Below are positions 37,209-50,428 of a stretch of 64,000 nt of DNA, piece after piece. The notes beneath the pieces were generated by a model. The model was not told where the DNA came from, ran no database searches, and worked only from the letters and a program-made list of their open reading frames with translations. The DNA lies in contig NC_135246.1 of NCBI RefSeq assembly GCF_947623445.1, forward strand, positions 19,092,288-19,156,287, read 5' to 3'. Within the stretch, counting starts at the first letter, position 1. Each line of letters opens with the position of its first letter. The position numbers and the translations under genes were made by a program. Source of the DNA: Clavelina lepadiformis. Taxonomy: Eukaryota > Chordata > Ascidiacea > Aplousobranchia > Clavelinidae.

Positions 37209-38510
37209 TTATAAGCTATTTGTTGTTATGGGTGTTTTAACCTTTTCTTTGGGAGCAAGTTGACTAAATACCTCATCAAAGGCAGTTTCATATACGGAGG
37301 AAGTGCCGCTGTCGAATGTTGTATTCGGAGACCAAAGAACAGATTCGTCATTCGCTGACAGTTTCATGTTAGGAGGTGAGAAAGGCTCTTCCTTTTTGCA
37401 ATGACTGAGAAATATGTGAAAAATTACCGTCAATGACAAATTTTTGATGTTTATGTCACTTCCTGTCGGCGTTTAGGCTGTAGATAAAATGTAGCCTAAT
37501 ATGGTTTTTCTTTAAAAATTGGTTTTTGTATATTTTATACGTTTAGTATTTGCTTCTTTTATTTTTGTTATTTATCGAACTTATGGGCATTTGGTTGTAC
37601 AGCTATGTTACGATTCTTTGCTTATGTGTAAAATAAATACTGTGTATTGAAGGGCAATTTTTTATAACTTAGTGCTAAGCCTACCAATTTTGATAAGATG
37701 AAATCTAGACTACAAAAAGCAGCGGTTACAGTACTTACCTCATTAAAAGTGTTCCAATGCGTTTGAAATCGTGCACTACATAGAACCACAGACCGTAAAT
37801 CATTACTGGTGCTGCAAAAGAAAAAATTGTAATAATAAACTGATCGAATGTTTTCACTGCTCTCAATCAATTAAAAGGTGTACCAACATTTGGAGTTCCT
37901 ATAAATTAAGAATTCGTCCCGGTGGTTCCGAAATTCTAGATCAGGTGTAAGAACTTCGGCCAAATATTCTCTACTTCCTTGGTTCATAATTGTGAAGCCA
38001 AACTTAGGGAAAATGCCACTGTGAAAGCAAAAAGCTGTGTGTGTCAACGAACTGGTTGAACTGTCATAACTGGTACAGAATTTTCAATAAATGGAACAAG
38101 TTTTTATGCAAGATTAAGGAAATAAGCTTGGCTTACCGTGTATAGACATATAACGTTCCCTCCATTTCAGTTTTCTCCTTAAAAGAGTTAGAACCGTTTT
38201 TTATATACAACTCCTAAGTTATTCAACTTTTCATGAGAAATCGCCCACAAACAATTGAAAAGTAGCAACAAAATGTTTAAAGTCAATGTGTCAAGTCAAA
38301 AACCCAGCAGGACATAATCGATCAGAGCCTTTAACATAAAACATATGGAAAAAAGATTCACAACTGACACAGGCAACATACCCATTTCCTACTTTGGGAA
38401 CAGAAAGTATAAACCGCGACTGGACTTGCAAAATCTACGATCTTTGAAATGCAGGGATCTTGGCGCTGAAGTGCTTCTAAATTCGTTCGCATCTGGCCTT
38501 CAAACTCCAT
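37209..38510 (-). CDS. Second, C-terminally short DCP1 paralogue
   Basis: Five exons give 187-189 residues: 38510-38382, 38177-38137, 38018-37888, 37805-37739 (or from 37811), 37404-37209. Splice positions and phases match exons 1-5 of the neighbouring DCP1 gene; exons 1, 2 and 4 are equal in length, and exon 3 is one codon longer. The EVH1-like domain is complete: NLEALQRQDPCISKIVD, TEMEGTLYVYTR, FGFTIMNQGSREYL, MIYGLWFYVVHDFKRIGTLL. The last exon aligns with DCP1 exon 5 as far as TTN, then stops before the conserved DLLFKAKD helix. The linker and trimerisation helices of full DCP1 are absent. It could bind DCP2 or proline-rich partners without trimerising, or be in decline. Frame and splice sites are intact, which favours a working gene. 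Confidence 0.85.
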
Positions 38511-41199
38511 TATAGCATATAAATTAAGACTGATACTAAAATACCTTAATTGGCATCGATAACAGAAACTTACAGCACTGTCAAAATTAAAGTCTCTTGA
38601 TGAAATCAATGTTGAAACATAATTGTGGCGTGACGATACTCAACTTCATAAAAGGCAAATTACGTTACGATAAACTTCAAGGCTAGGCTATTGTGTGATC
38701 ACAGCAGGACGTCATACACAACCAGCAAGTTTCGAAACTTCAACAAACACTGAAACCAATGATTGCGTCACGATCAAATTTTACAAGATAGTACCTCAGA
38801 CAATTTAAATTGACATGTGAGTGGCTGAAAAACAGAAATCACGTTAAGTACAAAGAACCTACATGTTTTGTAGATAACAATGATAAACAAACACACATCA
38901 ATAATGTCACCTAGTGGCTTACACTGTACAGCTTGCACAAGCACAGTTATTACGAAAGTCCGCTTTTTCAAAAGTTTGACCCACTTTGCAAGAAAGAAGA
39001 ATTGTCCAGCAAGCTATAAAACCCCCTAGCTGCAATGTCCTCTTTTCACGATACTATAACTTTAGCATAAAAAATTTCTTTAATAAAAGAAACATAATTT
39101 CTATGTAAACTGTGATGAAGATCCACGCACAAGGTTTGCCTAGTAAAAACTGCGCCCCTATGCGGCAGCATTGTACAACATTGAAATATTACCGAGTAAG
39201 AAATGAGTTTTAAGTCGGTTTCATTTTGACCATAAATTTCGCTATCAGTAGTAGCAGTAGCTTGAATCAAACACGGAAGCGCAAAGTATTCAACAACGTC
39301 CTTCCATCATCGCTTCAAGCTGTTCGTAAATGAACATGCTTACATTTGGTTTGAGAGATTTAGTATATTGTTGTTTGTCTTTCTCCACAAAAAAGCTTTG
39401 TTTCTCTTGCTTATGGTGATGCTGCTACTGATGTTTCGTACAGTGAATAAAAGCCTTTCCGAAGCGGCATGCAGCTGCACACGCGACTTACCGTCAATAA
39501 CTGGGCCGAGTATTGCAATGAAGCACTTCAGCGGTGGCGACACCCCGACTGGCGAGCGCTAGAAATAGTCGCCATCCCCATAGTTAGAATCCGTGCTTGA
39601 GGCGATTGAATAAAACATATGCTAACTGAACATCTTTACATTTGGAATTAAGGTAAAATTTTTCAGAGAAAAATAATTGTTTCCATACCAGTGTCTATTA
39701 CTTGCAATGAACCCGTGGAAGCAATCAAATGAAAATGTTCAGTTTTATGACAAACAGGCCTCTTACACTTTCCAGGCGGTACCTCAAAAAAACTTTGCTA
39801 TGCTCATTGTTTAGCAACGTCAGGCTAAACGGCCAACGACTTCTTTACATCCACAAAACGTTTTCTTACTAGCAAGTCCACCGCAAGCCTCAAGCAACGA
39901 AATTGACACACAGACGGAATGCTTGGTTGATTGCATTCCTTGATTAGAAGAATTTTTCATCAACTTTTTACCTTGTGGCCGCTTTTTGCTGCAGTACACA
40001 TGTAACAGCCGTTTCTTTTAATATATTTTGACTGCAATGCAAGCCTAAATAGCCGTTACCATCGTTACATCATCTTATTTCGAAAAATTGATAACATTCG
40101 GCAGTTCGATGTATATTGTAATGAATTAATGACAATGTTTACAAGCAAATTTTTTTCCCACGCCTTAAAGTGGAACATCGGGCAACCGTTCTGCCCATGT
40201 TTACCTAACATGTAAAAAACAATATAATTATCTTGTTTGGTTTACTTCTTTGTCCAACCACGTAAAGTTAAACGAGGAAATCTCTATTCGATCACTTCCA
40301 CTGGTCAGCGAAATCCCTACAACATGCTTTCTTGTGAAGTGGAAGGATTCTATCGCAACTAGAATCTTTTACCATTGACACCATGTGATGGTCACAACCG
40401 AACAACACCAACTTCCTAAGGTATAACTACACGTTTGATAGCACCAATAAACAAACAAAGAGAAATAAAACAAAATACGTCATTTAGCGGAAGTTTTTTA
40501 TACATTTTTAGATGACGTCATTGCTAAACTGTAAAACTGTTTGTAAATGAATGCTCAAAAAACAAGATTGTGACTTGCAATACATGAACAAATAGGTGTC
40601 TTTAAGCAATTTTTAACCGTTAAATGTGATTTCAATGCATTTTTTGAGGCAATGAACGCATTCTTTGAAAAACTTATTCCACTTTTTTTTCATACAAATA
40701 AGTGAACTTAGTATCTTGCCTTTATCTTTTGGTATAAAAACGGAAAAAACCCAGAAATTGCATATTTAAGGAAAAGGTTGCTTGCGAAGCAAGGACAAAA
40801 CTTGAATAAGTGTTGACGTAATTCTACTCCGCGTCAAACTGATTTGCTTCAGCGATTTTCTGAAGAAAAATAACAAAACTTGGTCTACCCAGGGTTGGAA
40901 AAAAGCGGTGAAATCGAAAGAAAAAAGCCGTGTGTTTGCAATAATAGCGCGAAGGAAGTTAGCTCGTGATCCTTGCGTAAACGCTTTAAAAGTACAAGGT
41001 CAATCAATGCAATGCAAGCCTTTTTGTGCTAAAGTTTTAGCAAGAAAATGTAGTGAGCTCACAATAGAACTTTAATGATATGAAACAATTAACAGCGTCA
41101 GGAAAACGTCTCGTAATTTAAAAATTTTTTCACTGGGATTTAGCTTAAATTGATTCTGTAATCAAATTAGAACCTCCAGTGCAAAAGACTTCATCTGAG
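38511..41199. other. Spacer upstream of the Kelch gene
   Basis: No supported exon. A TATA-like tataaaaa lies at 40733-40740, about 460 bases before the Kelch gene start codon. A small open frame near 39368-39562 (+) ends close to an AATAAA (about 39611), but it has no recognisable product. Confidence 0.4.
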
Positions 41200-44100
41200 A
41201 TGCTGGCATCCTTAAAATCGGAGTTTTTATCCGGGCCCGATACAGATGAAGTAGAATATGACAGGAACGGTCAAATATCGTTTCTAAAGCTTGCGGACAA
41301 GTAAGTAATAGAAGGTTGCAAAAATGCATTATTTTTGTTTATTTTCACGGTGGTATAGTTTTCGGGCATTTCTTCATAAGAAATTTCAGCAATGCTTTTT
41401 ACTGTTGCATTCACAGTACTGAAGTGTTTATTTTGCGTTAGGACCGGCATCAAAGTGCCTTACTCGAGTAAAGCAGCTCCGGCATAGCTCAGTACCGTTA
41501 GCGCAAAACACCTCTATTTAGCCGCGTTTTTATGAACAGCGAAGTCTGTCACGCAACTCCTCCAAGCACGCAACTGACAACGAAACTAAACTTTTTCTTT
41601 TCTTTATTCTGCAGACACCGACAGTCTGGTTTTTATAATGACGTCACGATACGCGTGAATGGTCGCGACTTCGGGGCGAACAAAATGGTTTTGGGGAGTT
41701 TTTCAAAATATTTCCATGAGCAATTCACAGTCAAGGTAAGAGCGTATGCTGGTGGGCTTGGTGATAATTTTTCGAAAAATCTCAAATCTAAGTTAAATTC
41801 TTATCGTTTTCATAAGTGCAAGCTATAAGCTGATAACGAAACGAACGGGTTGTGTTTATGTTTTTGCTTGCATTTTAGTGAATTCCGATGTTCTTAAAAT
41901 GCTGTTTATACTGTACAAGTGGGGTAAATCCGAGCAAACAAAACACACCACACTTTTTGCTAATCTTCGTGTTTTCGACATTTAGAAACCAAACCAGGAG
42001 GTGATAAATATAGAGGATGCCGATGCGGAGAGTGTTCGACTTTTGATAGAGTTCATTTACACCGAGTCGATCACCGTCACTAAGGAGAACGTATACGATC
42101 TACTGGCGACCGCCGACTTGCTGTGTGTTGACGGTAACACTTTCATTTTATGGAAAATTTAGGGTTAAAATATTTGGCGCAGTGTGACTTTGAAATTCTT
42201 TGGAGGCTAAACACCACGCTTGAGTTAAGATTTGTGTGTGCATTTGCGCGCGTATTTGCATATCCTGTAAAGGCGGAATTTTACGTTGAAATTGAACACT
42301 GCTCGTGCGGTCTTCTGAAATTACACCGACGGAAAACACCTGAACTTCATTTGCACATAAACTGATGAAAGCAATACAATGGAAATCTAAGAAAAATCTT
42401 TTTGTTAACAGTTTGGTCCCTAATTTGTCAAAATGAGGAAGAATATACCAGAACCCTAACTGCAAAAAATAATACAGTATTAAGTAGTTTAATTGAAATT
42501 TAGCGAAATTCCTTCAGTTAACAACTAGGCACCTAATTTGTGAAAATAGAGATACATATAGTAGGGTTGCCATACCGTCCGGAAAATTCCGGACATGTCC
42601 GGAATGTAGCGTTAAATTTTGCGTCCGGGAGGAATTTTAAAAAATGCTCAAATGTCCGGAATTTTATGATGGGCGTTTTGGGGGAATTAGAATTGCGGGA
42701 ATAATCCTGTAAATCAGGGGTGTCCAACACGTGGCACGCGACGTGTCTGACCTAGACCCTAGCCTAGAGATCACCATAGTCTAACCCTAGCCTAGAGATC
42801 ACCAGAGGTCAAATCAGAAAAAGCCCAATAGCCTAGTGAATTCACGACACTATGTTCAAAAATCCACTCCGGTATACAATGGATAGGCAAAGCATTGCTA
42901 GTGTGACGTCATATTGACAGACAATGTGTTCATACCTCATTTTTAAAAACCGCTAGTGGGCACTAAAAAGTGTCCGGATTTTAGGCCACGAAAATATGGT
43001 AACCCTAACATATAGGCTACCGGGTTCTGTTCATTTAGAGACTTAGACCCATGCTTTTGGTCAATAACAATATTCTAGTTTGATGAACTTTGAACCCTAT
43101 CAACTTCAGAGGTCAAACAGTTTTGCGCCCTTTATCTCGCCCGTTGTTTGTGCCCAAGAAACGTCTGGGTTGTCAGAAGTCTGGGTGATTACAACAATCA
43201 CAGCAAAATGCTGGTGGAGATGGCGGATGCGTATTTGAGGAATAATTCGGAACAAATCCTCGGTAATCAAGATGACGTCAATCCGCTGATGGCCGGCCAG
43301 ATGAAAATTGGCATTCAGGCCAGGAACAAAAAGGTTTGAGGTTGAGCAAATAATTTCAAAACTCCTGCCAATAAATTTTATTGCCAAAACGCTTGACACA
43401 AAAGACGAAAGATGGCTTAAAATTCGTGAAGAATTCAAAAACAGCAATTAAATAGAGGTTTGATTGATGAAGGTTTTATCAACATGCAGGTGATTTCGGA
43501 AGAGTCGATGTTCAAGAAATTGATTTTGTGGGTGAAATACAACCAGGAAGATCGAAGGAAAAAATTTCCCAATCTTTTTCGGTTGTTAAACTTGGGTAGC
43601 ATGTCACATTATTCATTGGAAGAAGTTGTGGCCAACGAGGTAAGAATTTAGCAAAAGAACTTCTTTTCTATAGTTCCCATCATGACAAATTGTCTTCCGT
43701 TTTATCTCCGCATTCTTCTGCGGAGTTTGAAACTCTCGAAGTCAACTGTATTGTTGCTATTCTGAAACAAATTCATTTGGTTAAATCAACAATTTCTAAG
43801 CTTTCTTCTGAACAAAACAATTAACTAGAAATGACCTTGACCCTGCTTATATGTTATGTTGCACGTTTTGACAAGAATGTTTTAAGAGATAAAGATGACG
43901 TCAGTTTACGAGAAACATGTTTCAGGAACTGGTCAGAGAAAACACGGCTTGCTACGAACTCTACGTCGCGACCTTGCGGGACAATTTTAATAAAGCACGC
44001 CGGCGGAGAGAAAGTGAAATCAGCCGTGAGTTTTATGTGCATGTTTTTTCATATTTTTTTATGTGCAGCGGCCGATTGTGACTTTCAGCGCGATTGAAAA

Positions 44101-46347
44101 TTTTAGATGTAATCTATTTAGATTAATAAATATTGAAAACTAAGTTTGTAAAATTGTTTTTCAGAGGCTACAAATTTTCTCGTGCTCGGGGGAAAATCCC
44201 CTACAAATGACGTAATACAGCTGGACACCAACAAATTTGAATGGAGAACATTTCCGGTTAGTTTAATAAACTTAAGTCCGGTTATATCCGTCGGTGCAGA
44301 GACATAAAAAGTCCAAGTAACGAGAATTTTGCTTCTTAGTTCCTGCTGGTTGTTTTCACACGAGAAGGGGCCTTATTATGTAATTATATTACAGACTTAT
44401 TTTCCTACTTTTACCAGAAAACAACAAACACAAGGTTGGGGTCTTCAGCAGCTACGGTCCAGGACAGAGTGTACATAGTGGGAGGCCTTAGCCAAGACTT
44501 GGCAACTTGCAGAGCAACCGATAAAGTTGAGTTTTGGGATTTTGGTCAAACCGGCCAGCAGCGCTGGGTCAAAACCTCGCCAATGAAAAAGAAAAGATAC
44601 GTCACAGGAGCCGTAGCTTTGAACGGTAGGTGCAAAATTGATTTTAGCGTAGCACGAACGCTGTAAGCCTAAACCAGATGCTTGGATCGGGTGGTCATGC
44701 TAATCTTTCATCGTTATGACACCGTAGCATCGTAAATATCCAGATCACTCAATGGCCAAAAATAAACTAGGCTATAGCCTACAATATAAAGAGAAATAAA
44801 CGATATCGTTTGATATATTATGTGTTAATACCATAGACACCTCTATTTAAGGTGTCTATGGTTAATACGCAAAAAGCGCCAGACTATCATTTAATTTATT
44901 TTGTGACCATGCATAGTCTCCTCGTGGAAGCTAACCGCATGGGCCTACGCCAAAGAAGCAACTGTCTATCATCATGCATCAATATAGCAGCCTAATTGCT
45001 TTAAACAAAGGTATGTTTACATTCAGGTAATCTGCTGGTGGTGGGAGGAGCAGACGAAATGGGATATTTCTTGGCATCCTCCGAAACATACGACCCAATA
45101 CGAGACGAGTGGAATCTATGGCGGAACATGAACAAGATGATATCTGCCCACGCGGTGGCAGTGTGCAGAGGTCATTCCCCTAAATAAAAACCATTTAGAC
45201 TGAAATTGCGACCTATCATTTTGTTTTGATGACTGCTGACAAACGACTTTTAGAAGAGACAAATTTTCATGACTGTCAGAAGCAACAGAACTTATTCGTT
45301 AACTTTCTTGAAAAATTCTTTGTTAAGCTGCTTTTCCGGGAAAATTTTTCAGGCTCCGTTTACGTCATTGGCGGTCACGACACTAGAAAAGTTTTGTCCA
45401 ATGGGGAAAGATGTGATGCAAGATCAGGAGAATGGGAAGAAATCGCCCCGATGAGGAATGCACGACGGTGGCCGGCTGCGGCTGTGCTAGGCGACACAAT
45501 CTACGCTATAGGTGAAGAATTTATCTATCAAATTGTTGCCAGTAATAGCCTGTTAAATTAGACTCAAATATTTTCCTGTTTAGACAAAAATGTGCCCGCA
45601 AATCATTAAAAAAACAGAGAATTTCATGATTAAGCCCCTTCAAGCTTACTAAGGCTCTTAAAGCTTCTAGCTCTAATCTCTTCATTTTCTAACCACCGCA
45701 AAAACACTGTTGGCCTATTTTAAGCGCACATTCGTTCTTCAGGTGGCGATGAAACTGGCGACAAGAAATCCCCGTTGGACACTGTCGAAGCCTATGACGT
45801 CAGAGCAAACGCTTGGAGGTCGGTGGATTGTTTGACCAATCAGAGAAGAGGCTGCGGCGCATGCGCAGTAGGCGGGAAGATTTACTGCGTTGGAGGGTGA
45901 GTTGCGAAAAGTACTAAGAAATAAATACCATTGACATCGTAGATAATTAAAAGCATAAACATTACATTACTGTCAATGCACTTGTTTTGGTTGTCGTTAA
46001 ACTTCGCCAATACATGATTTTTTAACACTCCGTGTCTGTTGAGAGCCAGCGTGCCCGAGCATTACACCTTTGTTTGTAAAATTCTTTAGTTCCTGGTAGC
46101 CGTGCAGCAAAATGGCAAACGAAGCAAAAAATCACAAAGCCCTCGCTTTGAGTGGAGCCGGACAAAGCTTCTTAAAGCAAATTAAACAACCAGCTTTAAA
46201 TCTTCTTCCCGTTTCAGAGCAGACGCGTCCGTTACGCACACCACCGTCGAGTGCTATGACCCGGTAGGAGACGAATGGTCCGCTCTTCTTAAGGAAGCCG
46301 ACTCTGAGCTGCTGTACCCTGCCGTGGCTGTGATGCCGGTCACGTGA
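41200..46347 (+). CDS. BTB-BACK-Kelch (KLHL) protein
   Basis: Twelve exons give 576 residues: 41200-41300, 41615-41735, 41986-42133, 43110-43333, 43490-43639, 43926-44025, 44165-44256, 44418-44625, 45027-45170, 45353-45511, 45743-45896, 46218-46347. KLHL proteins are substrate adaptors of CUL3 ubiquitin ligases. The BTB domain (about 35-130) includes SGFYNDVTIRVNGRDFGANK, VLGSFSKYF, EFIYTESITV. BACK (about 130-280) includes EVKQFCALYLARCL and VISEESMFKKLILWVKYN. Kelch blades start at FLVLGGK, VYIVGGL, LLVVGGA, VYVIGGH, IYAIGGD and IYCVGGA: six blades, each largely carried by its own exon (7-12). Intron 3 holds a hAT MITE. I cannot assign a specific vertebrate KLHL orthologue. Confidence 0.92.
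42562..43007. mobile_element. hAT MITE in Kelch gene intron 3
   Basis: Ends tagggttgccata and tatggtaacccta are inverted. A perfect 8-bp duplication acatatag flanks it (42554-42561 and 43008-43015). The 446-bp body begins with repeated tccgga motifs and contains a caggggtgtccaac block like another hAT end, plus a short duplication of cctagcctagagatcacca. Confidence 0.88.
44830..44862. other. Perfect 13-bp inverted repeat in Kelch gene intron 8
   Basis: accatagacacct and aggtgtctatggt are exact inverted copies around the loop ctattta. Confidence 0.7.
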
Positions 46348-46454
46348 CCGAGAATTGAGGAAATTTTTGCTTCTATGGTTACTTTGCGATTGTGTTTGGA
46401 ATATCAAATAACTCGCGTTGCACATAGTTTTTTTTGTCTGCAGTTAATCTCGGA

Positions 46455-46460
46455 AATAAA
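46455..46460 (+). terminator. Kelch gene poly(A) signal
   Basis: AATAAA lies 108 bases after the stop codon. Confidence 0.5.
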
Positions 46461-47765
46461 ACGACATACAATATCCTACATGGGTGTATTGCTGATATGA
46501 TTTCGTCACCAGGCCCAGAACACACCATTCCAAGTAAATACCCTTTTCTGCGACTTGCTTTACAGTTCTTTCCGACTCGGAGAAAATGATAAAAAAGTGA
46601 ACGAACGAACGTCATATTTCTTCATTAAACCATTGTGTAGGTGCCGGTCACTCTCCGCTTCGTTGAGCACAGGACAGAAATGAATTAAAAACACAATTTA
46701 AATTGACAACACGGAGATGAGCCAAAACGTTTGCAAACTCACCTTTCATTAAATTTCTTTGTAAAAAAAGTCTCGGTTATAGAGCGAAGTAACTTTTAAT
46801 ATCATCTTTCTTCTGCAATAACACCAACTTACTCACAACGTAATACAAAAACGTTTAGTTAACTCAAATCTGTGCACAATAGTCATGAAATAAGTGCAGC
46901 AAGCAATCAACTAGTTACGAAATGGCAGCAGATAAATGAAACTCGTCGAAAAGTTAAAACTGTGTATCAGTTATAAATAAAAGAAATTTTATTAGAACTA
47001 AAGCCCAGTGACATATTATATCTTTGAGTAGCGGAAAGTTCAGAAGGTAGAGATATTATGACAAGAACAACACTTCACAACCACGCATTAGCGCATTCAC
47101 TGCCAATGACAAAGCATTAACGATCGGGATACTTGAGCTGGGGTAATAATGATTGACACTTCCGAAGCAGTTTATCACATAATACACGATAACAATAGGT
47201 AACATTGTATGAATATGAAGCACATGATTAAATAATATAATTATACAAGAACACGAGAGGAAATGACTTCTAGATTATGAGCAACTTGACTAATATAATG
47301 CACGATAGAACAAAAACTAAATGGAATGCAAAGACACAAGTAAGAACGCCAAACAACTAAAATTGAACGGTTCATCATGATTTTAGAATTATCAGAAACA
47401 CTTTATCAGCAACACTATCCATACTATGATTGAGTTAATGTAGCAATAAGCGGCAAAACTAGCCAAAACACACACTAAATCAAAGCGAGTTGTATTTTGT
47501 CACAAAGAGTAACTTTCTAACAATGCACGTCCAAGCAATAGTTATGATATTTAACACTAACAACAACTGCTAAAATATAAAAATGAAAGTAGATCATCGT
47601 AGCAGAAAATGCATGATGTGCAAATATGAAAACTTACATAACGTAAACACAAATGGCTCTGTGCATTCAGTGCAAAACACTTCAAGTGTGTACTGTTTTG
47701 CTTTCAATAAGAAACACTGCAGTAACTGTGACATGAACGAATAACTTCAACGTGTAACTCACAGT
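46461..47765. other. Gap between convergent Kelch and INPP5K-like A genes
   Basis: Contains a dispersed repeat (about 46600-46690, ttcattaaaccattgtgtag ... gagcacaggacag) that recurs diverged at about 50830-50900. It also has closely spaced AATAAA (46976) and TTTATT (46988-46993, a minus-strand poly(A) signal for INPP5K-like A). Otherwise AT-rich. Confidence 0.45.
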
Positions 47766-50428
47766 TCAGTTGTCAATTGTTGATATTTCAAAAGGATCGC
47801 TCAAAGCCAATAAGCAAGACATCTTATTGCTGTAATACCCAACACGATATTTACCAGTTTCCTTTATCTTGCTGGTTGAAAACTTACAGCTTTGTGTCAA
47901 TTCTCCAGCTTTGTTGGGTTTTGTTTTCATTTTTGGCACATCCATCCAGGCTTTGTAAGCTCGATATTCAGTGAATGGAGTCTGAAACAAATTGATGCAG
48001 AAGCTACTATGACGTTAAATTAATTATGTTCATGAATGAAATTAATTATTTTTAGTGGGATATTTTCCACTTCCCACTAAGTTGAAATAATTTTAAGTGA
48101 TCTAAAAGTAGTTTACATTATACTGGATGAGGTTTTTAAAGGAGATGTTTTCAAAACTTCGCCACAAAATACCTGATATAAAGCCAAATAATCCTTGTCC
48201 TTGGGTTGCATGTGCTTTCTATAGGTTACTTGGAATTCACCTTTTGATTTGGCAACCCATGAACCAAGTATTTCAATGTCAACCAAGCAAGAATTATCAT
48301 TCCGTGGTAACTAGCATGACAAAACAAGTTATAAAAAATAAAATATGATCATTTCAAAAGCACTCGATCTTCATATAATTTCAAAATATTTTGAGTGAGA
48401 GTTAAAATATAAAATATGAATACTTCCAGGAAATTGGACTCAAATTTTCAACTTACTGTAACGATGCATTCTGCCACTACAGGCTTATGATCACTGTTCT
48501 GAAAATCCATGAGACTCGTATATGACCCTTTTATTATCTGAATGTCAGATTGCGGAACTGAGTCATGTGGTTTAATTGAAAACAAGTGAAGCATTCTTGC
48601 AACTAAAACATAGTTAAGTACTGTGCGTCAAAATCTCGTGGCAAAAAATGATTTCACTTTCATTCAAAATTAACTTCATTGCTAGAACAAACCACGGCTG
48701 TAAAAGTCACTCACATGCACTACGCATGGTACGAGAATGTGGACTGACTCGATACAGTATACGATCGGTCCACGCTGGGACTCGCTGCTTTTCACTTGTG
48801 TCATACGAGTCGGAGTCAACATCAAACTAAAAAGAAACAAGTTAACGCTGTATATAAATATTTTTGCTGACTGATGCAACCAACCTTGTACGATGGCGGA
48901 AATGTTATCGCAGCTTCACAAAATTCTGATATAACTCCCTTGTGTTTCATATGTTTTATCAGCTGCAAAATAAGTATTGCCATTAACGTACAGTGTGCAA
49001 ATTGCAACTTGAATCCAATCAAGTTTGCAATGGATTGAAATGATGGAAAAGCTAAAAACCAATTTGAGTTTGCAAATTTGGGAAAATTGGATCTTATGCA
49101 CAAATAGCTTTAAGCATGATTGTATAAAGACCTGATCCTTATGGAGGAGTTTATCGTATTCTTTCTTCACAATCATTGACACAACTTCTTCTTTTGAGAA
49201 CTTCTCAATTCTCCAATTCATGTCACCAAGCCATAAAACCAAGCTTAATTGGCAAAAGTTGTAATTCTTAAGTTACAGATCATGAATCAGCATAAGTCTT
49301 AAATACACTCGTAGAGAAGAAATTCTTCACTTCAGCACATGAACCAATGTCACACATTCAAGGTTATGTTTATTAGGCTACTTCATATTAAAATAACGTA
49401 CTCATGACTTTGAATGGTTGCTCTTCTCTTGAAATTGATCTCCTTGAAAATCTCTAAAACATCTTCCATCCGCTCATGATCCTTGTCCCGATGAGCAGCG
49501 AGATGCGTATTGAGGAAGCAAACGTTTTCATTGTAAATATTTGCTGATATCGCAACACCACCCTTGTTCCCCTGCACAATATGCCATCAGAATTCTGCAT
49601 TTGCCACCACAACCATGTATTTTTAGACTGGTTGATGTAGTTGTTTCAGAAATTCATCAGATTTGTTGTTTTGTTGATTTATAAGGTTTTTCTTAATGAT
49701 TTCTTATTTCATGAAAAAGTGCAATCGTGTACAAACCCAGACTCTGCCAATCCCGGTTCTTTCCACATCAGTCCGAATGAAATGAATGAATGGAAGATGT
49801 GAGATGTGGGCAAATACTGAGAGAGAGATCGCTTGGACTTTCACGTTTTCAATCTTAACCGAATATGCAAAACATTTGCAAAATACAAAAAACACACAAA
49901 AACAACTACCAACCTAATGGAGTTGAACCAACCAACCAACCCTATGTACCAAAAAATAGTCACGCTTCGACAGAATATTCAGCAAAACCTCAGCCCAGTC
50001 GTCATATGTTTCAGAAGCAAAGTTAAGGATTCTTGACGCTGTGTCACCAAAGTCTACTTTAATTTCTTGCAACCTAATAAACAATTAAGAAACACAAATC
50101 TAATCCATTGCATCACCGGCACCAAGTAAAACACGGGCAAATAGTGGAGCCAACTGCAACTCACCCGACCATGTAGATGTCAGCACATTCTGTCGAATCA
50201 AGTTTCAGCAATTTGACAATATCGTCGTCAACAACAGGGTCTGTGTTGCCAACATTCCAAGTGCAAAGACGAACTCTTTGAAGAAAAAACAAAAAATCTT
50301 GTAATGTAGACATAGTGTGTTACTAACACATAAGCAGTTTATCCAAAGAGATAACATTTTAAAATATGTGCGCTCCCTACAACGGTCAAAATAGCCTATG
50401 GTTCATGCACTTACTTAACCTCCTTCAT
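47766..50428 (-). CDS. INPP5K: INPP5K-like inositol polyphosphate 5-phosphatase, copy A
   Basis: Eleven exons give 445 residues (human INPP5K 448): 50428-50415, 50275-50165, 50073-49950, 49853-49737, 49571-49402, 49243-49132, 48962-48885, 48826-48715, 48602-48457, 48310-48173, 47981-47766. It removes the 5-phosphate from PI(4,5)P2 and PI(3,4,5)P3. The catalytic motifs are intact: TWNVGN (10-15), LQE (43-45), [23 protein letters not shown] (183-190), [10 protein letters not shown] (259-268), SDHKPV (316-321). The C-terminal SKICH domain, typical of INPP5K, spans about 328-440 ([35 protein letters not shown]). The 14-base first coding exon (MKEV plus two bases) was chosen because its donor phase matches and copy B has the same arrangement; an in-frame ATG at 50313 is an alternative start. 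Confidence 0.92.

Noticed and set aside
39488-39560. Possible minus-strand exon reading CFIAILGPVID before a good donor
   Set aside because: An in-frame stop lies just upstream, no start or partner exon fits, and the resemblance to ATPase beta-type N-termini is too short.
50311-50313. ATG as the start of INPP5K-like A
   Set aside because: It is in frame, but the stretch up to 50276 looks like a pyrimidine tract and acceptor, and both copies share an upstream 14-base ATG exon of matching phase. Kept as an alternative only.
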